From positions 1 to 17,337 of the forward strand of contig CAIMMA010000167.1 of the NCBI GenBank assembly GCA_903842475.1: 17,337 nucleotides of DNA, read 5' to 3'. How positions within the stretch are numbered: position 1 is the first letter of the stretch; the number at the start of each line of letters is the position of its first letter. The position numbers and the translations under genes are program-made. The stretch comes from an uncultured bacterium (GTDB taxonomy: Bacteria; Desulfobacterota; Desulfobulbia; Desulfobulbales; Desulfobulbaceae). This document shows positions 6,691-14,261 of the stretch, piece by piece. A model generated the notes under the pieces. The model saw only the letters and a list, made by a program, of their open reading frames with translations. It searched no databases and was not told the DNA's origin.

Positions 6691-7203
6691 ATGAAATATA
6701 TAGCGATATTTGCTGTTCTCGCGGTTCTTGGCGTCTTTGTCAATCTGGTGCATGAGTCCAAGATGCTCTCCTACCTGTCGAGCGAGCCGAAGGTTTGCAT
6801 CACCTGTCACCCCATGATAACCGCCTTTGAAACCTGGCAGCACAGTTCGCATCGGACTCGAGCTACCTGTGTCGATTGTCATTTGCCACGGGATACCTTT
6901 GCCAATAAGATGCTGGCCAAGGCCCGGGATGGGTATAATCATTCCGTGGCTATGACCTTTAAGACCTACGGTAATAATCTTCGCATCAGCAACCATGCCG
7001 CCAAGAGAATTCAGGATAACTGTATTTCCTGCCACCGCGAGGTGGTTTCACAGATGCTGACCAGCAGCGCGCTGTATCAGAAAGTTGCCGACAGCGGCGT
7101 CCAGATGGGGCGACGCTGTTGGGACTGTCACCGGGGTGTGCCCCATGGGACGATGCGCAATCTGACGGCCACCCAGAATAATTTTACAGTCAAGGTCCTC
7201 TAG
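6691..7203 (+). CDS. nrfH: Cytochrome c nitrite reductase quinol-oxidising subunit NrfH
   Basis: A 170-residue tetrahaem NapC/NirT-family cytochrome. A single N-terminal membrane helix (about 3-20) anchors it facing the periplasm. Four CxxCH sites follow: C36/C39/H40, C60/C63/H64, C111/C114/H115 and C143/C146/H147. The first is CITCHPM, placing M42 as in NrfH of Desulfovibrio, where a methionine ligates haem 1. NrfH takes electrons from menaquinol and passes them to NrfA. The frame opens upstream at 6667, but the ATG at 6691 puts the membrane helix at the N-terminus, and an AGGGAG lies at 6673-6678. It is followed 23 nt later by nrfA. Confidence 0.95.
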   Translation: MKYIAIFAVLAVLGVFVNLVHESKMLSYLSSEPKVCITCHPMITAFETWQHSSHRTRATCVDCHLPRDTFANKMLAKARDGYNHSVAMTFKTYGNNLRISNHAAKRIQDNCISCHREVVSQMLTSSALYQKVADSGVQMGRRCWDCHRGVPHGTMRNLTATQNNFTVKVL

Positions 7204-7226
7204 GATATCAACCAGGAGAATTTTTT

Positions 7227-8726
7227 ATGAAAAAATCATCAGTCGTTTTTGTTCTTTGTGTGCTCGTCACAGTCCCGATGGTGCTGCTGACGCTCTCGAT
7301 CAGGGAGAATAAAGCCGAGCAGCAGGTTATCAATGCGGTCCCGGAGGTCAAGGACAATGAAACCCGGGCCTCGGAATGGGGGAAACTCTATCCGCGTCAA
7401 TATGACACCTATATGCAGACCAGAAAGAGCGATAGGATTGATGATGTCCTCAAGGAGGATTCCGCTCTGGTGGTGATGTGGGCCGGGTATCCCTTCTCCA
7501 AGGATTACAATAAGCCGCGCGGTCATTATTATGCTCTGGAGGATAATATCAACACCCTGCGCACCGGGGCACCGGTCGATAAAAAAACCGGTCCTCTGCC
7601 CACCGCCTGCTGGACGTGCAAATCACCCGATGTGCCCAGGCTGATCAAACGCGACGGCGAGATGGAATACTTCACCGGTAAATGGGCAAAATATGGGGAC
7701 GAGGTGGTCAATACCATCGGGTGCGGCGACTGTCATGACAACAAGAGCATGCAGCTGACCCTGACCCGTGAGTATCTCAAGCGCGGTCTTGAGGCCGAGG
7801 GCCGCTTGAAAGTTGCCGATATAACCCATCAGGATATGCGCTCGCTGGTGTGTGCGCAGTGTCATGCCGAATATTATTTCAAGAAAACCGAATGGGACGA
7901 CAAGGGAGAGAAGAAAACCGCAATGGTGGTTACCTATCCATGGAAAAATGGCTTGTCGGCCGAGAATATGGAAGCCTATTACGATGAGATCAGTTTCTCC
8001 GATTGGACCCATCAGCTGAGCAAGACCCCGATGCTCAAAGCCCAGCATCCCGATTACGAAACCTTTGTGACCGGTGTGCACAGTCGCAACAATGTTGCTT
8101 GCGCCGATTGCCATATGCCGTATGTCCGGGAAGGCGGCGTCAAGTATTCCAGTCATAAGGTCGGCAGTCCCTTGGATAACATCGCCAATACCTGCCTGAA
8201 CTGCCACAAGGGCACCGAGAAGGAATTCCGCGAAACCGTCGAGAGAAAATTGGCGCGTAAAAATGAATTGGCAAAACTTGCCACCGATGTTCTGGCCAAG
8301 GCCCATCTCGAAGCTGCCAAGGCTTGGGCGGTAGGGGCAACGGAAGAAGAGATGAAACCCGCATTACGGGATATCCGTCACGGTCAATGGCGCTGGGATT
8401 ACGCGGTGGCGGGACATGGCGCTTTTTTCCATGCCCCGGAAGAAATTCTCCGAACGCTGGGCGGTGCCATCAACAAGGGGCAGGATGCCCGTCTGAAACT
8501 GCGCGCCATCCTGGCCAAGCATGACGCCGTCGATTTTGTCGCCCCGGATTTTTCTACTAAGGAAAAGGCCCAGGTCCTTGTCGGAATGGAGTATGCGAAA
8601 CTGGTCGAGGAAAAGAAGATCTTTCTCAATACCCTGAAGCAGGAATGGTTCAAGAAGGCAGAAGAAAAAGGCATTTTTGATCCGGCCTCACGTAAGGATA
8701 TGACCCTGAAGACCTCATATAACTGA
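7227..8726 (+). CDS. nrfA: Pentahaem cytochrome c nitrite reductase NrfA (ammonia-forming)
   Basis: NrfA reduces nitrite to ammonium with six electrons in the periplasm and also reduces NO and hydroxylamine. The 499-residue protein has an N-terminal signal or anchor helix (about 5-25). Five haem sites follow: the catalytic lysine-ligated C128-W-T-C131-K132, then CxxCH at C166/C169, C209/C212, C292/C295 and C323/C326. Expected active-site residues are present: R205 just before the third haem, Tyr at 216-217 after it, and H274 in KAQHPDYE. In sulfate reducers NrfHA relieves nitrite inhibition of sulfite reductase and can support ammonification. A clear AGGAG precedes the ATG. It is in an operon with nrfH. 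Confidence 0.98.
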   Translation: MKKSSVVFVLCVLVTVPMVLLTLSIRENKAEQQVINAVPEVKDNETRASEWGKLYPRQYDTYMQTRKSDRIDDVLKEDSALVVMWAGYPFSKDYNKPRGHYYALEDNINTLRTGAPVDKKTGPLPTACWTCKSPDVPRLIKRDGEMEYFTGKWAKYGDEVVNTIGCGDCHDNKSMQLTLTREYLKRGLEAEGRLKVADITHQDMRSLVCAQCHAEYYFKKTEWDDKGEKKTAMVVTYPWKNGLSAENMEAYYDEISFSDWTHQLSKTPMLKAQHPDYETFVTGVHSRNNVACADCHMPYVREGGVKYSSHKVGSPLDNIANTCLNCHKGTEKEFRETVERKLARKNELAKLATDVLAKAHLEAAKAWAVGATEEEMKPALRDIRHGQWRWDYAVAGHGAFFHAPEEILRTLGGAINKGQDARLKLRAILAKHDAVDFVAPDFSTKEKAQVLVGMEYAKLVEEKKIFLNTLKQEWFKKAEEKGIFDPASRKDMTLKTSYN

Positions 8727-8757
8727 GTATTTTTCTGAGCAACACCTTTTTCCCGCA

Positions 8758-8795
8758 CTCCAGTCCTGACCGTTTCCCGATGGTCAGGGCTGGAG
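8758..8795 (+). terminator. Hairpin after nrfA, probable terminator
   Basis: A 14-bp stem (8758-8771 with 8782-8795, including one T-G pair) with a 10-nt loop lies about 30 bp past the nrfA stop. The following bases are CCTTGCC with no U-tract, so it may act as a transcript-stabilising hairpin or a weak terminator. Confidence 0.5.
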
Positions 8796-8871
8796 CCTTG
8801 CCTCTCGCCACCGCAGTCATTTCCCCGTAGTATCGTTTTTTTCAGGTAAAATCGAAGCTTTCCCCCCTCGT

Positions 8872-8900
8872 TTGACTTTTTTGCAGTAATCTGCTAGATT
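8872..8900 (+). promoter_or_regulatory. Sigma70-type promoter for purA
   Basis: TTGACT (8872-8877) and TAGATT (8895-8900) are separated by exactly 17 nt. The start would be near 8907, leaving a leader of about 80 nt that is AT-rich before the GGAG at 8977-8980. Confidence 0.7.
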
Positions 8901-8985
8901 AGTCAGGTTGGGTGCAGGTTTAGTGTCCTTGCGGGTTTGATTCGAGGCTTTTTTCGATTTTATATATTAATATTTTGGAGATAAC

Positions 8986-10290
8986 ATGGCCAGTGTCGTG
9001 GTGGTCGGGGCCCAATGGGGTGATGAAGGGAAAGGGAAAATTGTTGATCTGCTGACCCGGTATGCGGATTATGTGGTCCGGTTTCAAGGCGGAAACAATG
9101 CTGGCCATACCTTGGTCGTTGAAGGACGGCAATTTATTTTCCACATTATTCCCTCGGGAATTCTCTACGAAGGGAAAACCTGCGCCATCGGTAACGGCGT
9201 GATTATCGATCCAGGCGTGCTCTTGAAAGAGATTGCCGGCCTTGCCGACAAAGGGTTTACGGTCACTCCCAAGCAGCTTTTGATCAGCAGTAACGCCCAT
9301 CTGATCATGCCGTATCACCAGCAGCTTGATCAGGCTCGTGAGAATGCGCTGGCCAAGGAAAAGAAGATCGGGACCACTGGTCGGGGGATCGGTCCTTGTT
9401 ACATGGACAAGGTCGGTCGGGTCGGCATGAAGGTCGGCGATCTGCTCGACCCCGCTTTGTTCAAGGATAAACTGCAGGCTGCGGTGGAGGAGAAGAATTT
9501 TATCCTGACCACGCAATTCGCTGCCAAACCAGTGGACTTCGCCGGAATCGTTGCTCAATTTGAACAATTTGCCGAGCAGTTGGCTCCCTTTATCGGCAAT
9601 GTTTCCCTGGTGCTTGATCAGGCCCGGAAAAAGGGTCAGAATATTTTATTTGAAGGCGCGCAGGGCACGCAACTCGATATCGATCACGGCACCTATCCTT
9701 TTGTCACTTCCTCCAACACCATTGCCGGCAACGCCTGCATTGGTACAGGATTTGGCCCCAGCCATATCGATGAAGTCATCGGTATTGTCAAGGCGTACAC
9801 CACCCGGGTCGGCGAAGGACCGTTCCCCACAGAGCTGCCGGAGGGCGACGGGATCGGTGATACCTTGCAAAAGAAAGGACATGAATATGGTGCGACCACC
9901 GGTCGTCGTCGTCGTTGCGGTTGGTTCGACGCCGTGGTGGCCAATGATGCGGTTCGGTTGAATGGTTTGACCGGTTTTGCCGTGACCAAGCTCGATGTGC
10001 TTTCCGGGTTGAAAAAATTGAAAATCGCCACCCGGTATCAAGTGGAAGGCACTCCCTTTGATTATATGCCGGAGAATATCCGCAAAGCTCGGCTGGCCCG
10101 ACCTGTGTATGAAGAAATGGACGGTTGGGATACTGAAATAACCGATGTCAGATCCTATGAAGACCTTCCTGACAAGGCGAAATCCTATCTGCGACGGTTG
10201 GAAGACCTCACTGGTGTCGCTCCGGCGATTATTTCGGTCGGACCTGACCGTGAGGAAACCCTGCTGCTACGCAATCCTTTCGGCGGTTGA
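8986..10290 (+). CDS. purA: Adenylosuccinate synthetase PurA
   Basis: PurA joins IMP and aspartate using GTP to make adenylosuccinate, the first step from IMP to AMP. The 434-residue length is typical. The N-terminal GDEGKGK phosphate loop (12-18) with catalytic Asp, the GGNNAGHT motif at about 35-42, the GTTGRGIGP loop at about 129-137, and GRRRRCGWFDAVV at about 305-317 are all intact. The C-terminal guanine-binding part is present. The ATG has a GGAG 5 nt upstream, and the gene has its own promoter. It is not linked to other purine genes here. Confidence 0.99.
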   Translation: MASVVVVGAQWGDEGKGKIVDLLTRYADYVVRFQGGNNAGHTLVVEGRQFIFHIIPSGILYEGKTCAIGNGVIIDPGVLLKEIAGLADKGFTVTPKQLLISSNAHLIMPYHQQLDQARENALAKEKKIGTTGRGIGPCYMDKVGRVGMKVGDLLDPALFKDKLQAAVEEKNFILTTQFAAKPVDFAGIVAQFEQFAEQLAPFIGNVSLVLDQARKKGQNILFEGAQGTQLDIDHGTYPFVTSSNTIAGNACIGTGFGPSHIDEVIGIVKAYTTRVGEGPFPTELPEGDGIGDTLQKKGHEYGATTGRRRRCGWFDAVVANDAVRLNGLTGFAVTKLDVLSGLKKLKIATRYQVEGTPFDYMPENIRKARLARPVYEEMDGWDTEITDVRSYEDLPDKAKSYLRRLEDLTGVAPAIISVGPDREETLLLRNPFGG

Positions 10291-10356
10291 GATCTTCAGG
10301 GTTGCCACAAGATATCCGCCAGGCAGTTGAAGAATAATGATTTATTGAACAGACAC

Positions 10357-10385
10357 TTGGCATCTCGCTGAATTTTCGCTTAATT
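10357..10385 (+). promoter_or_regulatory. Possible promoter for the rpoZ run
   Basis: TTGGCA (10357-10362), a 17-nt spacer and TTAATT (10380-10385). The -35 matches five of six consensus positions and the -10 only three, so this is a moderate candidate. Transcription would start about 30 nt before the hairpin at 10419. Confidence 0.4.
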
Positions 10386-10418
10386 TTCAAAGGCAGATGG
10401 ACCGTAAAAAAGAAGTGC

Positions 10419-10447
10419 TCCCGGAGAGCGTTCTCTCCCGGATTTTT
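10419..10447 (+). terminator. Terminator-like hairpin just upstream of rpoZ
   Basis: A 6-bp GGAGAG/CTCTCC stem with a CGTT loop is extended by TCC/GGA after one mismatch and followed by TTTTTATT. It has the form of an intrinsic terminator. It sits between purA and rpoZ, six bases before the rpoZ ribosome-binding site, so it may end purA transcripts or attenuate rpoZ transcription. Confidence 0.55.
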
Positions 10448-10467
10448 ATTACAAGGAGGCAAACCGC

Positions 10468-10740
10468 ATGGCTCGTATTACAGTAGAAGATTGTCTGGAA
10501 AAAGTGGGTGACGATAATCGATTTTCCCTGATCCATCTTGCGGTAGAACGGGTACGGCAGCACCGGAAAGGCGAGCCTTTCCTCGTCGCCGGCAAAAACA
10601 AGGAAATTGTCATGACTTTGCGGGAGATCGCAGCCGGGAAGGTCACTTTTGATAATATCTTCGATCTTCCCAAGCAACGAAAGGCAGAGAAAACACCGGT
10701 GGTTGAAACAGCGGCTGAAGAGCTCATTATTGAAGAATAG
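10468..10740 (+). CDS. rpoZ: RNA polymerase omega subunit RpoZ
   Basis: A 90-residue omega subunit, which helps assemble beta-prime and contributes to ppGpp binding site 1 in proteobacteria. It starts MARITVEDC, keeping the Ala-Arg and Thr near the N-terminus that line that site in E. coli omega. The conserved helix NRFSLIHLAVERVRQ at about 17-31 is followed by a region containing MTLREIAAGKV. The C-terminus is short and acidic. A near-perfect AAGGAGG at 10453-10458 precedes the ATG. It is followed after 22 nt by dnaJ rather than the more familiar spoT or gmk. Confidence 0.95.
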   Translation: MARITVEDCLEKVGDDNRFSLIHLAVERVRQHRKGEPFLVAGKNKEIVMTLREIAAGKVTFDNIFDLPKQRKAEKTPVVETAAEELIIEE

Positions 10741-10762
10741 CAACAGATTAATGTAACGAATT

Positions 10763-11923
10763 ATGAGCAAGAGTTATTACGAAATTCTTGGAGTCAGCAA
10801 AGACGCGTCGGCTGAATCCATCAAAAAGGCGTACCGGAAACAGGCGATGAAGTATCATCCGGACCGGACGCAGGGTGATGCCGCGGCTGAAGTAAAATTC
10901 AAAGAAGCCGCCGAGGCCTATGAAGTGCTCAGCGATCTTCAGAAACGGCGAATCTACGACACCTATGGCAAAGAAGGGTTACGAAACAGCGGATATAGCG
11001 GGCCCGGAACCAGTGAAGATATTTTTTCACATATCAATGATATCTTTGGTGATATCTTCGGGTTTGGCGGGGGTGGCCGCGGTCGGCGTCGCGACCCCAA
11101 TGGGCCGGTGCAGGGAGAAGATCTGCGATATGACATCAAGATTACCTTCATGGAGGCTGTTCATGGAGTCAATCGACAGGTTGAGGTCACCAAAAAGGAA
11201 ACCTGCTGGACCTGTGAGGGCATCGGGGCCAGGCCGGGCCATAAACCCCAGGTGTGTCCGAGTTGTCAGGGGCGCGGTCAGGTAATTCGCTCGCAGGGGT
11301 TTTTTCAGGTAAGCACCACCTGTACCCGGTGCAGCGGCAGCGGGCAGATCATCACCGATCCCTGCACTGATTGTCATGGTGAGGGGTTGATCAACCGGAG
11401 TAAAAAGGTCAGCGTCAGGATCCCGGCCGGGGTTGATACCGGATCACGCATGCGACTCTCCGGTGAAGGTGAAGGAGGGCGTCGCGGCGGTCCTTCCGGT
11501 GATCTTTACGTGGTTATTCATGTCGATGAGCACGAATATTTCCAACGTGACGGCCAGACCATTTATTTGCGACTGCCGGTATCAATGGTGCGAGCCGCGT
11601 TGGGTTGTGATGCGGAAGTGCCGACAATCCATGGCACGGCTAAACTTAAAATACCCGCGGGCACGCAGTCAGGCGAACGATTTCCTTTGCGCGGCGAAGG
11701 GGTCCCCAGCCTGCGTGGGGGCGGGAAAGGTGATATGGTGGTTGAGGTCCAGGTGCTCACCCCCACCAAGTTAACCAAGGAACAGAAGGAAATCCTGCGG
11801 CAATTTGATGAATTAAGCAAGGCTGCGAACGAGGATGAGGGCTTTTTCTCCCGCCTTTTCCATGGCAATCTTGGCAAATCAAAGAAAAAAACCGAAGATT
11901 CGGAGCGGGCGGCCAATGGCTGA
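10763..11923 (+). CDS. dnaJ: Chaperone DnaJ (type I Hsp40)
   Basis: DnaJ stimulates DnaK ATPase activity and delivers unfolded clients. The 386-residue protein has a J domain (about 4-70) with H32-P33-D34 and a Gly/Phe-rich linker at about 75-115. The zinc-binding region has four CxxCxGxG repeats between C148 and G208 (CWTC, CPSC, CTRC, CTDC). The substrate-binding C-terminal domains run to about 345, with a Lys/Ser-rich tail. All domains of a type I DnaJ are intact. The neighbours are not dnaK or grpE, so this may be a second, non-operonic DnaJ or the sole copy placed apart. Its last 8 nt overlap moaC. Confidence 0.97.
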   Translation: MSKSYYEILGVSKDASAESIKKAYRKQAMKYHPDRTQGDAAAEVKFKEAAEAYEVLSDLQKRRIYDTYGKEGLRNSGYSGPGTSEDIFSHINDIFGDIFGFGGGGRGRRRDPNGPVQGEDLRYDIKITFMEAVHGVNRQVEVTKKETCWTCEGIGARPGHKPQVCPSCQGRGQVIRSQGFFQVSTTCTRCSGSGQIITDPCTDCHGEGLINRSKKVSVRIPAGVDTGSRMRLSGEGEGGRRGGPSGDLYVVIHVDEHEYFQRDGQTIYLRLPVSMVRAALGCDAEVPTIHGTAKLKIPAGTQSGERFPLRGEGVPSLRGGGKGDMVVEVQVLTPTKLTKEQKEILRQFDELSKAANEDEGFFSRLFHGNLGKSKKKTEDSERAANG

Positions 11924-12401
11924 AGAGCCGCAACTCACCCATTTTGACAGTGCTGGCAATGCCCGCATGGTTGACGTCAGCGCCAAGAGCGAGACCGTGC
12001 GGCAGGCCGTGGCAGCAGGCACTGTCACCATGTCTCCGCAGGTGTGCAGCATGATCCGTCAGGGAACGGTGGCCAAGGGCGACGTGCTCGGGGTTGCCCG
12101 GATCGCGGGCATCATGGCGGCTAAAAAAGTCGATCAATTGATCCCGCTTTGTCACCCCTTGGCGATCACCAGTGTGGATATCCTTTTCTCCTTTGCCGAA
12201 ACACCTGGTGCCATCGAGATTGTGGCTACCGTGTCCATGGCCGGGCGGACCGGCGTCGAGATGGAAGCCCTGACCGCGGTGTCGGTGGCGGCGTTGACCA
12301 TCTACGACATGTGCAAGGCCGCCGACAAGACCATGGTTATTTCTGATATCCGGTTGCTGCGAAAAAGTGGCGGTAAGAGTGGACTGTTTGTCAGACCTTA
12401 A
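11916..12401 (+). CDS. moaC: Cyclic pyranopterin monophosphate synthase MoaC
   Basis: MoaC converts the 3',8-cyclo-GTP made by MoaA into cyclic pyranopterin monophosphate, an early molybdenum/tungsten cofactor step. Starting at the ATG at 11916 gives 161 residues, the usual size, beginning just before the typical LTHFD segment. Family motifs are intact: LIPLCHPL with H80, MEALTAVSVAALTIYDMCKA with E117, D131 and K134, and the final RKSGGKSG (K150, K154). The start overlaps the dnaJ stop by 8 nt and has a GGAG at 11902-11905, so translation is coupled. No other moa gene is in the window. Confidence 0.97.
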   Translation: MAEEPQLTHFDSAGNARMVDVSAKSETVRQAVAAGTVTMSPQVCSMIRQGTVAKGDVLGVARIAGIMAAKKVDQLIPLCHPLAITSVDILFSFAETPGAIEIVATVSMAGRTGVEMEALTAVSVAALTIYDMCKAADKTMVISDIRLLRKSGGKSGLFVRP

Positions 12402-12416
12402 GCCGCATGCTATATT
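12388..12416 (+). promoter_or_regulatory. Near-consensus sigma70 promoter for the dksA-like gene
   Basis: TTGTCA (12388-12393), a 17-nt spacer and TATATT (12411-12416), five of six matches in each box. The -35 lies inside the last codons of moaC. Transcription would start near 12423, about 30 nt before the dksA-like start. Confidence 0.7.
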
Positions 12417-12452
12417 ATTACATTACTAGAACCACCTTGCTGGAGAATGCAC

Positions 12453-12815
12453 ATGGATGAGAACGATCTGCTGCGTTTCAAAGAGCAGCTTGAGGCAATG
12501 AAGGCCGAAATCAATATCGATGTTGAGCAGACGCTGACCGAAATGACCAGCCAGACCGGTAATATTCCGGATCCTAATGATCGGGCCACCATGGAGTCGG
12601 ATCGTAGTTTTGAGCTGCGTATACGCGGCAGGGAACGGAAATTGATGGATAAGGTCGATGAGGCGCTCGCCCGAATCGAAGATGGCACCTACGGGGTTTG
12701 TGACGGATGCGGCTGCGATATAGCCGTAAAGCGTTTACAGGCCCGTCCGGTGGCCAAATATTGCATTGACTGCAAGTCCCTCCAGGAACAGCGCGAAAAG
12801 GAACGGGGTCGGTAA
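12453..12815 (+). CDS. dksA: DksA/TraR-family RNA polymerase-binding protein
   Basis: A 120-residue protein of the DksA family, which enters the RNA polymerase secondary channel and, with ppGpp, retunes transcription. A coiled coil spans about 5-75. Its tip carries D40-P-N-D43-R-A45, matching the functional DxxDRA tip of E. coli DksA. The zinc finger is C83-x2-C86 and C104-x2-C107, with the conserved LQARPVAKYCIDC context. It is about 30 residues shorter than E. coli DksA at the N-terminus. An ATG at 12447 is also in frame, but the GGAG at 12442-12445 is only 1 nt from it and 7 nt from the ATG at 12453, which I prefer. It has its own promoter. Confidence 0.92.
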   Translation: MDENDLLRFKEQLEAMKAEINIDVEQTLTEMTSQTGNIPDPNDRATMESDRSFELRIRGRERKLMDKVDEALARIEDGTYGVCDGCGCDIAVKRLQARPVAKYCIDCKSLQEQREKERGR

Positions 12816-12820
12816 GACTA

Positions 12821-13819
12821 ATGCCTGAATTACGCAGAGATCCGATTCTCGGTCGTTGGATCATCATAGCCCAGGAACGTGGGAAGCGTCCCACGGATTT
12901 TTTGATTGAAGAATTCAAAGTCAAAGGCGGGTTCTGCCCGCTTTGTCCCGGCAATGAAAAGACCACCCCGGACGAAGTCTTGGTTTATGGGAGGGAATGG
13001 GGCTATCCCAATACTCCTGGCTGGAAGGTGCGGGTGGTGCCCAATAAATATCCGGCTTTGATCATTGAAGGGAGCCTCGATAAGCAAGGAGAGGGTCTGT
13101 ATGATCGGATGAATGGGATCGGCGCTCACGAAGTTATTATTGAAAGCCCCAATCATCAGGACCGTTTTTCCCATCTGCCTCCCCACGATATGGTCCTGAC
13201 GTTTCGAGCCTTTCGTGATAGAATTCGTGACCTTTCCAAGGATAATCGTTTTAACTACGTGGTGGTGTTCAAGAATTTCGGCAAAGCCGCCGGCGCATCG
13301 CTTGAACATTCGCATTCGCAGTTGGTGGCCCTGCCTATTCTGCCCCGGATGGTCACTTCGGAACTCGATGGCAGCCTGTCGTATTTTAAATACAAGGACC
13401 GGTGTGTTTTTTGCGATATCATCCGTCAGGAAACCCAGCAGAAGGTTCGGCTGGTCTGCGAAAACAGTCTTTTTGTCACCCTCGCTCCTTTTGCACCCCG
13501 GTCCCCGTTTGAGATGTGGATCATGCCCCGCTACCACAATTCTTCGTATATCGATCAGGATGATGGTTCGCTGATGGCGCTCGCCGAAATCTTTTCAGAG
13601 ACGTTGCGAAGACTGGACGCGTGTATCCCCAACGTCCCGTATAACTTCGTGCTCCATACCCAACCGTTGCGTTCCGGATCGCTGGAACACTATCACTGGC
13701 ATTTTGAAATCGTCCCTAAGCTGACCTCCATTGCCGGCTTTGAATGGGGGACCGGATTCTACATCAATCCCATGCCGCCGGAGGAGACCTGCAGGTACCT
13801 CCGTGAGGTAACCTTGTAG
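12821..13819 (+). CDS. galT: GalT-family nucleotidylyltransferase (HIT superfamily), possibly ADP-glucose phosphorylase-like
   Basis: A 332-residue protein with two HIT-like domains. The zinc cysteines C39-P-L-C42 and C195-V-F-C198 are present. The active-site motif is H163-S-H165-S-Q167 rather than the HPHxQ of classical galactose-1-phosphate uridylyltransferase; H165 would be the nucleophile that is nucleotidylated. The HSHSQ form, the following ALPxxP and S-x-LDGS-x-YF, and the C-terminal GFEWGTGFYINP resemble the plant ADP-glucose phosphorylase At5g18200 (from memory). No galK or galE is nearby. Possible roles are Leloir pathway UMP transfer or a phosphorylase acting on ADP-sugars. Only 5 nt separate it from dksA, so translation is probably coupled. 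Confidence 0.88.
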   Translation: MPELRRDPILGRWIIIAQERGKRPTDFLIEEFKVKGGFCPLCPGNEKTTPDEVLVYGREWGYPNTPGWKVRVVPNKYPALIIEGSLDKQGEGLYDRMNGIGAHEVIIESPNHQDRFSHLPPHDMVLTFRAFRDRIRDLSKDNRFNYVVVFKNFGKAAGASLEHSHSQLVALPILPRMVTSELDGSLSYFKYKDRCVFCDIIRQETQQKVRLVCENSLFVTLAPFAPRSPFEMWIMPRYHNSSYIDQDDGSLMALAEIFSETLRRLDACIPNVPYNFVLHTQPLRSGSLEHYHWHFEIVPKLTSIAGFEWGTGFYINPMPPEETCRYLREVTL

Positions 13820-13828
13820 GAGGAAATC

Positions 13829-14185
13829 GTGGGAAAAAAACGAATACTGCTGGTCGATGACGAAGAGAGCATTCAGTTGCTCTATCGGGGAGAATTTGAA
13901 GACGAGGGTTTTGAGATTGATTCCGCCTATAACGGGGACGAAGCCTTGGTGAAATTTCAGGAAAATCCTCCCGATCTGGTTATCCTTGATATCAATATGC
14001 CCGGCATGAACGGTATCGAGGTGCTTCGCCAGATGAAGGAACTGCGTGCCGAGTTGCCTGTGATTCTCAGTTCGGCGTATCAAGAGTACAAACAGGATTT
14101 CGGCACCTGGGCCTCCGAGGCGTATGTGGTCAAGTCCGCCAATATGGACGAACTTAAGTCCACGGTTCGCAAATATCTCTCCTGA
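13829..14185 (+). CDS. Single-domain response regulator (CheY-like receiver)
   Basis: A 118-residue stand-alone receiver domain. The acidic pocket D10-D11-E12, the phospho-acceptor D54 in VILDINMPG, the switch S81/S82 in VILSS and K102 in VVKSAN are all in place. There is no output domain, so it signals by protein contact, perhaps to a histidine kinase relay or another effector. The GTG start at 13829 is backed by an excellent AGGAGGA at 13818-13824 that overlaps the galT stop. No kinase gene is adjacent. Confidence 0.94.
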   Translation: MGKKRILLVDDEESIQLLYRGEFEDEGFEIDSAYNGDEALVKFQENPPDLVILDINMPGMNGIEVLRQMKELRAELPVILSSAYQEYKQDFGTWASEAYVVKSANMDELKSTVRKYLS

Positions 14186-14226
14186 ACGGACCGGTTTCGG
14201 CCATCAGTAACCATCAAGGCGTTACC

Positions 14227-14253
14227 GACCGCATGGCGGCAATATCGCCGGTC
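14227..14253 (+). other. Small hairpin before the FolE2-like gene
   Basis: GACC/GGTC and inner GGCG/CGCC arms, with a 4-nt bulge on one side and a 7-nt loop, lie 8 nt before the start codon where a Shine-Dalgarno sequence would be expected. No U-tract follows. It may reduce translation of the gene; the evidence is structural only. Confidence 0.3.
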
Positions 14254-14261
14254 GCCTTCCC

